64,000 bases of DNA. Source: Brachyspira hyodysenteriae ATCC 27164 (GTDB taxonomy: Bacteria; Spirochaetota; Brachyspiria; Brachyspirales; Brachyspiraceae). The notes beneath the pieces were generated by a model. The model was not told the DNA's origin. It ran no database searches and saw only the letters and a program-made list of their open reading frames with translations. The position numbers were made by a program, and so were the translations under genes. Of this stretch, positions 28,678-36,905 are shown one piece after another. Numbering within the stretch: position 1 is the stretch's first letter; each line of letters begins with the position of its first letter. The DNA lies in assembly GCF_001676785.2 (NCBI RefSeq), contig NZ_CP015910.2, positions 124,001 to 188,000 of the forward strand, written 5' to 3'.

Positions 28678-29040
28678 TTATTCAACTTTTTCCCGCCACA
28701 CTACTTCCTTCGGTCGCAAAAGAACTGTGGATTCGGGGGCTAGCCCCTGAAAATAATAGCAATATAAAAACTAACTTTGTCAAACGATGCACTTTATATA
28801 AAATTATCAACTTTTTTGCCGCACAAAAAAGTTGCTATATCCTCGACAAGCTCGGATACGCTTTGCGAAAACGCAATTGCTAGAACTTTATATTTTAAGA
28901 ATATCTATCAAATATGGTGTAATACCCTAATTTTAGGTTAAAAATGCAGTTTTTTTGGTTCTTTTATACTAATAAAAGAACTTGGGTGCTGCGTAAGCAC
29001 ACAGAGTGGGGGGCAAAGCCCTGCAGATATTTAAAATTAA
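28678..29040. repeat. Composite repeat block between dnaX and the pseudouridine synthase
   Basis: Two parts are visible. From 28681 to 28880 there are short GC-rich modules (CTTCCTTCGGTCGCAAAAG; GGGGGCTAGCCCC) and a reversed copy of the AAGCGTATCCGAG / GCAACTTT element (28806-28875) also found at 38531. From 28958 to 29030 there are hairpins: GTTCTTTTAT/ATAAAAGAAC with a 4-base loop, GTGCT/AGCAC and GGGC-AAA-GCCC. No credible gene is present; the small open frame across it falls entirely in repeat sequence. Confidence 0.6.
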
Positions 29041-29095
29041 AAAAATTATTTCTGACAAAGTATATTTGTTTAGGTATATATTGTATAATAACAAG

Positions 29096-29187
29096 TAATC
29101 AGCCGCACTTATAGTTGGCTATCCATAATGATTTACGATACCGTGCGGAAATCCTCTGTGAAGCGTACCCAATGGGTATAGGCGAAT
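29096..29187 (+). ncRNA. Possible structured RNA, identity unknown
   Basis: This stretch is markedly richer in G and C than its surroundings and can fold. CCGCAC (29103-29108) pairs with GTGCGG about 35 bases later, and a TACCC-AA-TGGGTA hairpin follows. A TATAAT (29084-29089) lies about 7 bases before the proposed start, but I see no good -35 box. It ends just before the TTGACA of the next gene's promoter. It does not carry the SRP RNA core (GGAAG...GCAG), though dnaX lies next door. It could instead be a repeat remnant. Confidence 0.3.
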
Positions 29188-29189
29188 AG

Positions 29190-29218
29190 TTGACAAACTT
29201 AGATTTTTTCAGTATAGT
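29190..29218 (+). promoter_or_regulatory. Sigma70-type promoter for the RluB-like gene
   Basis: TTGACA (29190-29195), a 17-base spacer and TATAGT (29213-29218), 36 bases before the start codon. Confidence 0.75.
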
Positions 29219-29254
29219 ATAAAACTTATAAAATTCAAAAGGCTATTAATAAAT

Positions 29255-30343
29255 ATGAAAAAGCAACAAAATGAAGAAGCTGTTAGGCTTGTAAAGGTTA
29301 TATTAGAATCCGGTTTTGCAAGCAGAAGAAACTGCGAGAAGGCTATAATGTCGGGAAGAGTTAGGGTAAATAATCAGGTTATACTCGATCCTGCTTATAG
29401 AGTTAAAGAAGATGATTCTGTTTCTATTGACAGAGAATTAATAAAAAGACAGACTAAAAGGTATATGGCATTATACAAACCTATAGGTGTTGTAAGCACT
29501 ACAAAATATTTACCTGGAAGAAGAATCATCACAGAATTTTTCAAAGGTATTAAAGAAAGGCTTTTTTATGCTGGAAGGCTTGACTCCGAATCAAGAGGTA
29601 TAATGATAATAACAAATGACGGAGAGTTTGCTAATATCATTACTCATCCTTCATACGAAATTTTAAAAGTTTATGATGTTACTGTTAATGGCAAAATAGA
29701 TTCTGAAGCTCTTTTGAATGCAAGCAAAGGTATAACAATTAAAAATGTTTCATATTCGCCTTTTAAATTTAAAATTTTATCAAAGGGCAGAATACAAAGT
29801 AAAATACGCTTAACTATAAACGAAGGAAAAAACAGAGAGATAAGAAAGATATTCGATCACCTTGGATATAAAGTTATAGATTTGGAGAGAATTTCCGTAG
29901 GCTGTGTAAGCAAATACGATGAAGTTTCCGGAACTTTAGAGGCTGGTCATATAAGAGATTTAACTAAAAAAGAGATAGATTTCTTCTTCAAACAAAAAGA
30001 TAAAAAATTAAAAGATATTGAAAGTATATTTGAAAATATTCCTGATGATATAGATGATATAGAAGATGAAAATTATGAAGATAGTATTTTAAATAGCAGT
30101 AACAACGATAAAGAAGAAAAGAAAAAAGTTCATGATAAATCGAAATGGGCTAAGGCTAAGCCAAAGAAAAAAAGATTAGTTACAAAAAAGTCTTCTACAT
30201 TTAAAGGAAAAATGCAGAAGAAAAGTAGTAAATCTGAATTTTCTGAAAATAGAAAAGATAAAAAACTTACAAGCAAAAAAAATAATAAATCAATTAATAA
30301 AAAAAGTACTAGGAAAGCAGATTTTAAATCTAATAAACGCTAG
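29255..30343 (+). CDS. RsuA/RluB-family pseudouridine synthase with a Lys-rich tail
   Basis: The 362-residue protein has an S4 RNA-binding domain (residues 10-70, FASRRNCEKAIMSGRVRVN) and an RsuA/RluB-type catalytic domain. The catalytic Asp lies in FYAGRLDSESRGIMIIT near residue 110, followed by NEGKNREIRKIFDHLGYKV. The core ends near residue 240. The last 120 residues are acidic (DIDDIEDENYED) and then very Lys/Ser-rich with no fold visible, probably an RNA-binding tail. It most likely modifies a 23S rRNA uridine like RluB; RluE, RluF and RsuA are alternatives. The stop codon touches the intergenic repeat at 30343. Confidence 0.88.
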   Translation: MKKQQNEEAVRLVKVILESGFASRRNCEKAIMSGRVRVNNQVILDPAYRVKEDDSVSIDRELIKRQTKRYMALYKPIGVVSTTKYLPGRRIITEFFKGIKERLFYAGRLDSESRGIMIITNDGEFANIITHPSYEILKVYDVTVNGKIDSEALLNASKGITIKNVSYSPFKFKILSKGRIQSKIRLTINEGKNREIRKIFDHLGYKVIDLERISVGCVSKYDEVSGTLEAGHIRDLTKKEIDFFFKQKDKKLKDIESIFENIPDDIDDIEDENYEDSILNSSNNDKEEKKKVHDKSKWAKAKPKKKRLVTKKSSTFKGKMQKKSSKSEFSENRKDKKLTSKKNNKSINKKSTRKADFKSNKR

Positions 30344-30772
30344 GGTGGGTATGCTTTTTTCTAAATAAGCTTTTAACATAAATAAAATTTTTAATTCAGT
30401 GATAGCTTTAAATATAAAAGGGCGGGGTATGTAAATTAAGTTTTAAGATTTAATTACATTTGCCCACCCTTTATATTTTTTAAACTATTTGTGATTTTTG
30501 TATTATTTTTTCTTTTAGTTTTTGTCAGTTATTTTTGCTGCCCACCCAGGATTTTTTTAAATTCATGACGTATCCTCCCGCACGCTGAGTTAAGCATATA
30601 AGTATATGCTGATTAATAATAACATGGCAACTATATAAAAAATCTAATTCACCGTGCGTGAAGCAGATTAAAAGTCTAATTAAATTTTGGGCGGGTATGC
30701 TTTTTTCTAAATAAGCTTTTAACATAAATAAAATTTTTAGTTCAACGATAGCTTTAAACTTAAAAGGGCGGG
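30343..30772. repeat. Modular intergenic repeat, copy 4 (extended)
   Basis: The unit reads: G-rich arm with GGGTGGGTATGC (30343), palindrome AAAGGGCGGGGTATGTAAAT with its C-rich partner (about 30418-30475), CTGCCCACCCAGGATTTTTTT (about 30539-30559), CCTCCCGCACGCTGAG, then TTCACCGTGCGTGAAG, then a second G-rich arm. The outer arms are direct copies of each other: 30343-30425 and 30689-30772 share GGGTATGCTTTTTTCTAAAT and TTTTAACATAAATAAAATTT with few differences. The block is bounded by the stop codons of the convergent RluB-like and LRR genes. Confidence 0.8.
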
Positions 30773-30774
30773 AT

Positions 30775-31374
30775 TTAAAAGATTGACAATATCTTTAATT
30801 TTTTTAAATCATTTATCTCTTTTGGTATTTTTTCTAACTTGTTTGAATCAAGAATAAGTTCTTCTAAATTTTCTAAATTTTTTATTTGCCTGTCTATCTT
30901 TTTTATTTTATTGTAGGATATATCAAGGAATTCAATATTATATAATTTGAATATGCCGTCAGGAAGATAAGATATATTACAGCTGCTTATGTCTAGTTCT
31001 TTTAAGTTTATAAGCTTTTCTATATATTCATCAATTTTATCAATATAATTATTAGATATATTCAAATATTCAAGCATTGTTAAATAAAATACTTCTTTAG
31101 GAAGAATCTTTATATTATTAGCAGATATATCAAGTACTTTAAGTTTTTTTAAGTTTTTTATTTGTTTTGGTATTTTTTCTATATAGTTTAAAGATAAATA
31201 TAGCTTTTCTATATTTGTAAGTTTAAAAATTTCTATAGGTATTTTTTCAATGTCTAAATTGCTTAAATTTAATTCTTTTAATGAAGTTATTCTTTTTTTA
31301 GTCATACTTGAAATATGATATATTTTATTTTTTTTAGCCCATTTAATTAATTTATGAAAATCATTATCCGTCAT
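30775..31374 (-). CDS. Leucine-rich repeat protein
   Basis: The 199-residue protein is made of seven to eight LRR units of about 23 residues, for example LKVLDISANNIKILPKEVFYL and LEYLNISNNYIDKIDEYIEKL. The pattern is the LxxLxxLxLxxNxIxxLP type with Ile and Lys enriched. There is no signal peptide or membrane segment, so a cytoplasmic scaffold or binding role is likely; the partner is unknown. A short non-LRR N-terminal segment (MTDNDFHKLIKWAKKN) caps the array. Many such genes occur in Brachyspira-like genomes. The gene ends against a copy of the intergenic repeat. Confidence 0.82.
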   Translation of the reverse strand: MTDNDFHKLIKWAKKNKIYHISSMTKKRITSLKELNLSNLDIEKIPIEIFKLTNIEKLYLSLNYIEKIPKQIKNLKKLKVLDISANNIKILPKEVFYLTMLEYLNISNNYIDKIDEYIEKLINLKELDISSCNISYLPDGIFKLYNIEFLDISYNKIKKIDRQIKNLENLEELILDSNKLEKIPKEINDLKKLKILSIF

Positions 31375-31460
31375 TATCTTACCTCATAATAATATATTAA
31401 CATAGAATTATGACAAAAAATGACATTTATATATATTTTTGTATATTTTTTGGCATATTT

Positions 31461-32441
31461 TTATATATTATCAGAGTATAAGAAATTTGTGAAATAATCA
31501 GGATAATCTATTTCAAAGTCTAATAATTCTTTAGTTATAGGATGCATAAACTCGATTTTTTTGGCAACTAGCATAAGCCCTGAATATTTAGAAAAACTTT
31601 TAGAATATATTTTATCTCCCGCTACAGGAAAGCCTTTATATGATGAATGCACTCTTATTTGATGGGTTCTGCCTGTTTTAAGATTAATTTCTATAAGAGT
31701 ATGGGAATTAAATCTTTTTAAAACTTTTATATGAGTAAGAGCTTCTTTACCATCTTCTCTTACAGTCATTTTTTTTCTATATACATGATGCCTTCCTATA
31801 GGCAGATTAATCTCTAAATAATTATCTTTTAGTACGCCTACAACAATTGCATGATAAATCTTTTTTATAGTTCTGTTTTTAAATTGTTCCTGAATACTTG
31901 ATACTATATTAGCATTTTTTCCTATAATCATAAGTCCTGAAGTATCTTTATCAAGTCTATGTATAATTCCAGCTCTCTCTTTATTTCCAACAAAATCAAA
32001 ATCTTTTATTTTATAAAGAAGTGCATTAACTAAAGTTCCGCTCATTTCAGAAGGAGAACAATGAACACTCATACCTGCAGGCTTATTTATTACAAGTAAA
32101 TATTTATCTTCGTAAAGTATATCTAAATCAATATTTTCAGGTATTGGATTTGCTGTATCTGTTTTTTCTTTAAAGATGTTTTCTGAATCAATTATTATAT
32201 TATCATTTAATTTGAGAGAATATGATAATTTTTTTTCTATGCCATTAACAATTATAGAAGTTAAATAATTTTTTACTTGGCTTCTAGTAATATTTAATTT
32301 TTCGCTTATAAATGTATCTAATCTTTTTCCTATATCATCTTCTGTTATAATGAATGATTTTTTATTATCAGAATTATTTAAATCAATTTCATCATCTTCG
32401 ATTTCTTCTGCATCAATTCCGTTTTTATTTTCTAAATTCAT
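31461..32441 (-). CDS. rluD: RluD-family 23S rRNA pseudouridine synthase
   Basis: The 326-residue protein has an acidic N-terminal stretch, then an S4 domain (about residues 32-95, with GKRLDTFISEKLNITRSQVKNYL). The RluA/RluD catalytic domain follows with VINKPAGMSVHCSP and the active-site HRLDKDTSGLMI near residue 165, then LKTGRTHQIRVHSSYKGFPVAGDKIY. RluD modifies uridines in helix 69 of 23S rRNA; RluC is the main alternative. The gene begins 2 bases after lspA, the usual lspA-rluD arrangement. Confidence 0.9.
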   Translation of the reverse strand: MNLENKNGIDAEEIEDDEIDLNNSDNKKSFIITEDDIGKRLDTFISEKLNITRSQVKNYLTSIIVNGIEKKLSYSLKLNDNIIIDSENIFKEKTDTANPIPENIDLDILYEDKYLLVINKPAGMSVHCSPSEMSGTLVNALLYKIKDFDFVGNKERAGIIHRLDKDTSGLMIIGKNANIVSSIQEQFKNRTIKKIYHAIVVGVLKDNYLEINLPIGRHHVYRKKMTVREDGKEALTHIKVLKRFNSHTLIEINLKTGRTHQIRVHSSYKGFPVAGDKIYSKSFSKYSGLMLVAKKIEFMHPITKELLDFEIDYPDYFTNFLYSDNI

Positions 32442-32443
32442 AA

Positions 32444-33016
32444 TTAATTATTTTCTGTATTATTGTTAGATTCTATATTTTTCTTTTTATCAAAATCTTC
32501 TTTGAAAAAGAATACTCCTATTGCTATAATACATATACCTATTGTTATAGAGGCATCAGCAATATTATAATTATAAGGAAATCTTATAGTTTCATTAAAA
32601 CCCATGCTTATAAAATCTGTAACATATCCTCTCATAATTCTATCAACTAAATTTCCCATAGCTCCTCCAAGAACCATAGTAAAACCTATCATAGATAATT
32701 TTTGTTTTTTTACATTGATAGAAATCATTATAAAGAAAATTATAATCATGGCTATAAATACTATAACTTTTAATAATTCAGGTATTATATGCTGAATTGT
32801 TTCAGGAACATTATTCAGAAATCCGAAAGATACTCCGTAATTTCTTGTATATATAAATATTAATATATCTCCTATTACTCTTTTAATTATAGTTTCCTGC
32901 AAATATTTATCTATAAAATATTTAGATATTGTATCAGCTATAAAAATTAGCATAGCTGTCAAAAAATATATTTTTTTCTGTTTTATTTCTTCTTTAATTG
33001 TATTTAATTTTATCAT
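32444..33016 (-). CDS. lspA: Lipoprotein signal peptidase (signal peptidase II)
   Basis: The 190-residue protein has four membrane helices and the two catalytic Asp motifs: GGAMGNLVDRIMRGYVTDFIS and YNIADASITIG. The N-terminal ADTISKYFIDKYL matches the family box D/T-x-x-S-K. It cleaves prolipoproteins ahead of the lipidated Cys, and so acts on the lipoproteins encoded at 1527, 4487, 5367 and 34306. An Asn/Lys-rich tail follows the last helix. It is the first gene of lspA-rluD. Confidence 0.94.
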   Translation of the reverse strand: MIKLNTIKEEIKQKKIYFLTAMLIFIADTISKYFIDKYLQETIIKRVIGDILIFIYTRNYGVSFGFLNNVPETIQHIIPELLKVIVFIAMIIIFFIMISINVKKQKLSMIGFTMVLGGAMGNLVDRIMRGYVTDFISMGFNETIRFPYNYNIADASITIGICIIAIGVFFFKEDFDKKKNIESNNNTENN

Positions 33017-33237
33017 ATTTTATTTCATCTCTAAGTTAATTTATTATATAAGCAGCAGCAAATAATTTAATATGCTTGTACATTTGAAGTTTTATGAAAA
33101 ATAATAATAATTTATATTCGTAAAAATTACAAGTTTTTTTAATATGTAATAATATGTATTTATATACTTGTATTTACTTTTTTTTATAATTTATGTTATA
33201 ATTAAAAAAATATAAATTTATAGGAATTAATAATTGT

Positions 33238-34245
33238 ATGGACTTAAAAGATAAGGCCCAAAAAATATTAGATGCCAAAGTTCTTGTTATAGGCGATTTA
33301 ATGCTTGACAGATTTACTTACGGAGATGTTATAAGAATATCACCTGAAGCACCAGTTCCAATACTTCATGTAAAGAATGAAGAGAGTTATTTAGGAGGTG
33401 CTGGAAATGTGGCTAGAAATATATCCGCTTTGATTGGAAATAGTAATAGTGATAATATATTTATGATAGGTGTAATTGGAAAAGATAAATCTGCAGATAT
33501 CATAATGGAAAATATAAATTATGCTAATATATCATCAAAAGGAATTGTAATAGATGATACAAGATCTACTATAACAAAAACTAGAATAGTTGCTGGAACT
33601 CAGCAGATAGTTCGTATAGATGAAGAAGATACAAGTCCATTTTCTTCTAATATAGTAAAGAATATAGAAAAAGCATTTATGGATAATGTAGATAACTATA
33701 ATGTTGTTATAATAAGTGATTATAATAAGGGAGTAATTACAAAACAATTATCAAAAAAGATAATAGATACCTGCAATAAAAAAAATAAGCCTGTATTAGT
33801 TGATCCTGCTATAAAACATTTTTCATTTTATAAGAAAGCTACTCTTATGACTCCTAATTTAAAAGAAGCTGTAGAAGGTGCAGAAAGTAAAGCCCCTTTT
33901 TATGAATTTGATGCAAAAGCTATAAAAGTTTTAGGAGAAAATATTATTAAAAAATTAAGTTTATCAAAATTAATGATAACTTTGGGAGCTAATGGAATGG
34001 CTCTATTTGATAAAGACATAAAACTTAAAGATAAAAATATTCCTTATATAATACCTACAAAGGCAAAGAGCGTATTTGATGTTTCAGGTGCTGGTGATAC
34101 TGTTATATCTGTACTTGCTATGTGTTTATCAGTTGGTTTATCATTTAAAGAATCTTCTGAAATTGCTAATGCTGCAGCTGGAGTTGTGGTAGGTAAGAGG
34201 GGAACTTCTACTTTAAGTTTGAAAGAATTAATTGATGTACTATAG
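33238..34245 (+). CDS. D-glycero-beta-D-manno-heptose-7-phosphate kinase (RfaE1/HldA type)
   Basis: The 335-residue protein is a PfkB/ribokinase-family kinase. It has VIGDLMLDRFTYGDVIRISPEAPVPIL, GGAGNVARN for the sugar, and FDVSGAGDTVISVLAM with the catalytic Asp near residue 285. This pattern (DRF..G...RISPEAPVP) is specific to the heptose-7-phosphate kinase domain of HldE. The C-terminal adenylyltransferase domain of HldE is absent, so this is a stand-alone kinase and would need HldC/RfaE2 from another locus. The pathway makes ADP-heptose for lipooligosaccharide. A lipoprotein gene follows 60 bases downstream. Confidence 0.88.
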   Translation: MDLKDKAQKILDAKVLVIGDLMLDRFTYGDVIRISPEAPVPILHVKNEESYLGGAGNVARNISALIGNSNSDNIFMIGVIGKDKSADIIMENINYANISSKGIVIDDTRSTITKTRIVAGTQQIVRIDEEDTSPFSSNIVKNIEKAFMDNVDNYNVVIISDYNKGVITKQLSKKIIDTCNKKNKPVLVDPAIKHFSFYKKATLMTPNLKEAVEGAESKAPFYEFDAKAIKVLGENIIKKLSLSKLMITLGANGMALFDKDIKLKDKNIPYIIPTKAKSVFDVSGAGDTVISVLAMCLSVGLSFKESSEIANAAAGVVVGKRGTSTLSLKELIDVL

Positions 34246-34305
34246 TGAATTATAAAATAGCTAAGTAATTTTATATATTAAGGTTGAAATATTATAAAGA
34301 TTATT

Positions 34306-35436
34306 ATGAAGAAAAAAATATTTATATTATTATTTATACTATTGTTTTTTATTTCTTGTTTACCTAGACCTTTAATAGTTCCTGCTAAGGTTGTTACAGA
34401 ATTATCTCTTGGTGAAGATATAGGAATTTACAGCAATGAATTTGTAGATTTAGACAGCCCTAAAATATACAAAGTAGATAATGAATACTATTTCGGTGAA
34501 TTTTATAGGGTAAAGAATGATACAGTTTATGCATTAGATTTATATAATTCAAGAATGGTAATAGCTTCAGGAAGTAATGTAAGATATTTTCCATTAGAGT
34601 ATAAAAATCTTGAAACTTCAAAAATATCTCTTATAGATTCTAATTCTAATATATATATAACAGGATACAATTTAAGATATGTAGGCGATGTTGTAGTTAG
34701 TAATGTGATGATGTCTTTACCTTCTGAAAGTCCTTCTACAGAGGGAGATGATGCACCTCAAATAGAAACATATACAGTTAAAGTAACAAATACTAATTAT
34801 ACCAAAGTAGGTTTAGTTTCTTTAAATAAAATATCTCCGGAAGGAAATACACTTTACAGCATAGACACTGTTATAGATAATGAATATGAATCTTTAGTAA
34901 AATTATTAACATTGACTAATCATAAATTTGCTATATTAAAAAGAGATAAAGACAGAATACCTTTACTTGATATATATGATATGAACAGCGGTAAAATGGA
35001 AAACAGATATTCTCTTAAAGATGTTGAATATATGGATGCAGGTAAAATGTCATACAGAGAAATAGTTGATTGTGTTTATGTACCAGAAAAAGAGGTGCTG
35101 GCGATACTTACAATGAATATAGTTGAAGGAAAGCATCAGGAAGATATTATATATACTTCAAAATTAGATGATTTTAAATTAAAAGAATCTTATAAAATAC
35201 CATGCCGGGATAATTCTTTGGCTGTTGGCATATCTAGTACAGGCAGAGTTACATATACAGGAATGGATAATGGAATGTATTTCTTTATAAAAACTAATCC
35301 TTTTCTATCTCAAAACCATTCTAAAGAATATTTAGGTACAGATGGATTTACTAAATTAAGAGGAATACATATGTTTGATGATTCTGTTTATGGATTTATG
35401 GTAGAAAATGGAGTTATTAAATTTCATAACTATTAA
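34306..35436 (+). CDS. Putative lipoprotein, function unknown
   Basis: The 376-residue protein starts with a signal peptide and lipobox Cys18 (FFISCLP). The mature chain shows repeated short beta-type segments such as YYFGEFYRVKNDTVYALDLYNSRMV and FAILKRDKDRIPLLDIYDMNSG. This resembles blades of a propeller-like periplasmic or surface protein. I recognise no catalytic motif and give no gene name. It follows the heptose kinase gene by 60 bases and may be co-transcribed with it. Its stop codon overlaps that of the convergent GNAT gene by four bases. Confidence 0.78.
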   Translation: MKKKIFILLFILLFFISCLPRPLIVPAKVVTELSLGEDIGIYSNEFVDLDSPKIYKVDNEYYFGEFYRVKNDTVYALDLYNSRMVIASGSNVRYFPLEYKNLETSKISLIDSNSNIYITGYNLRYVGDVVVSNVMMSLPSESPSTEGDDAPQIETYTVKVTNTNYTKVGLVSLNKISPEGNTLYSIDTVIDNEYESLVKLLTLTNHKFAILKRDKDRIPLLDIYDMNSGKMENRYSLKDVEYMDAGKMSYREIVDCVYVPEKEVLAILTMNIVEGKHQEDIIYTSKLDDFKLKESYKIPCRDNSLAVGISSTGRVTYTGMDNGMYFFIKTNPFLSQNHSKEYLGTDGFTKLRGIHMFDDSVYGFMVENGVIKFHNY

Positions 35437-35924
35437 ACAGTTTTTTGAAATGCTATTCTCTCTCCGCCGTTCAATTTTAAAATTATATTTCCGCATTGTT
35501 TGAAACCTTCTTTTTTAAGAAAGTTAAGCATAGGTATATTATCTTTGTGAGTATCTATTCTAATATTGCTGCATATATTTAAACAATAATTAAGACAAAA
35601 TGAAGCAACTCCTTTTCTTCCTCCCATCACAGCTATTCTATGTATAGTACCGTATTCTTTATCATTAAGCCAATTACCATTATATATTTTATCATAATTC
35701 TCATCTTCTCCTATAGCAAAAGAAAATGTACCAATTATATCTCCATTGTCCTCTAAGCATACATAACTGCTGTCATTTTTTATATCTGATTCAACATCTT
35801 TCTTTCCTGGATATCCGTTAATCCATTGATTAGCATTATTATTTTCTGCCATGAACTTTCTTGCATAATCAAATATTTCCAAAATTTTATCAATATCATT
35901 AACTGTAGTTTTTCTTATCTGCAT
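35433..35924 (-). CDS. GNAT-family N-acetyltransferase
   Basis: The 163-residue protein has the GNAT fold pattern: MQIRKTTVNDIDKILEIFDYARKFM at the start, IHRIAVMGGRKGVASFCLNYC as motif A with its acetyl-CoA loop (GGRKGVA, standing for the usual Q/RxxGxG/A), and FLKKEGFKQCG near the end. This type (containing NNANQWINGYPGKKDVESDI) is common in gut anaerobes; its acceptor is unknown. It lies 15 bases downstream of trmD and shares four bases with the end of the convergent lipoprotein gene. Confidence 0.88.
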   Translation of the reverse strand: MQIRKTTVNDIDKILEIFDYARKFMAENNNANQWINGYPGKKDVESDIKNDSSYVCLEDNGDIIGTFSFAIGEDENYDKIYNGNWLNDKEYGTIHRIAVMGGRKGVASFCLNYCLNICSNIRIDTHKDNIPMLNFLKKEGFKQCGNIILKLNGGERIAFQKTV

Positions 35925-35939
35925 TCCTAAATACTCCGA

Positions 35940-36674
35940 TTATTTATTATTATTTTCTTTTAAATATTCAAAAATAGTTTCTATATCTTTTTTACTAAGA
36001 TTAATTTTTGAAAATAAATCCGCTCTATTTTCAAAAGTTTTTATAATGCTTCTTTTTCTTCTGTACTCATTAATATTTTTATGATTTCCTGAAAGAAGTA
36101 TTTCAGGTACTTTCATATTATCTATTTCAGGCGGTCTTGTATACTGTTCATATTCTAAAAGTCCATTGCTATTTTCTTCAAATGTATCGCTTATTACAGA
36201 CTCTTCATTATTCATAACGCCTTTATATCTTGCAATAGCGTCTAGTAATAAAAGGGCAGGTATCTCTCCTCCGCTTAATACATAATCGCCTATACTCAAA
36301 GCCTCATCTGCATATTTCTCTTCAACTCTGTAATCTATTCCCTCATAATGACCTAGTATCATTGTTATATGCTCTTTATCTGCTAACTCTTTTATTTTTT
36401 GCTGAGTGAGAGTTTTTCCTGATGGCGAAAAAATAACAGTATATCCTTTTTTATGATTGTCAAAATATTTTTTAAAAATATTATAAGTCATAATCATTCC
36501 AGGTCCGCCGCCATAAGGATAATCATCGCATTTTTTATAATTGCCTTCTCCGTATACTCTCATATCTTCAATATTTAAATCTATTTTTTTTTCATTGAGA
36601 GCCATTGATATAACACCAAAAGAAGTGGTGCTTTCATAAAATTTTGGAAAAAGTGTAAGAATGTCTATTATCAT
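35940..36674 (-). CDS. trmD: tRNA (guanine-37-N1)-methyltransferase
   Basis: The 244-residue protein is a standard TrmD of the SPOUT class. It starts MIIDILTLFPKFYE and has YGGGPGMIM, the trefoil-knot block LGHYEGIDYRVEEKYADE, and SIGDYVLSGGEIPALLLLDAI with SAM-contacting residues. It adds a methyl group to G37 of tRNAs that read CNN codons and so prevents +1 frameshifts. In many bacteria trmD sits with rpsP, rimM and rplS; here those genes are not adjacent, and the only downstream partner is a GNAT gene. Confidence 0.97.
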   Translation of the reverse strand: MIIDILTLFPKFYESTTSFGVISMALNEKKIDLNIEDMRVYGEGNYKKCDDYPYGGGPGMIMTYNIFKKYFDNHKKGYTVIFSPSGKTLTQQKIKELADKEHITMILGHYEGIDYRVEEKYADEALSIGDYVLSGGEIPALLLLDAIARYKGVMNNEESVISDTFEENSNGLLEYEQYTRPPEIDNMKVPEILLSGNHKNINEYRRKRSIIKTFENRADLFSKINLSKKDIETIFEYLKENNNK

Positions 36675-36905
36675 TTTAGCATTATACTTTATAAAAACTA
36701 TATATCAAGTGCTTTAAATATAATAAAAACTTTGGATGTAAGTATACTGAAGATTATTATCAGTAAGTCATAAATTTTTTATTGATGATAAATGCCTTAT
36801 TACTGTTATACTAATTCATACAAGAGTTTTAATCATGAAAATTTTAAAATACATAAATATAGCTATAGGTGAATACGAAAAATTAAAAAAATCAATTTGA
36901 TTATA

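Noticed and set aside
28674-28883. 69-codon open frame after dnaX
   Set aside because: It lies wholly in repeat sequence that recurs reversed at 38531, and it has no ribosome site.
29096-29187. SRP 4.5S RNA (ffs) after dnaX
   Set aside because: The position fits, but the conserved apical core (CAGG...GGAAG...AGCAG) is not present; CGGAAATCC and GAAGC are only a loose likeness.
30525-30725. 66-codon open frame on the reverse strand
   Set aside because: It is made of intergenic repeat modules shared with other gaps; no ribosome site or codon pattern.
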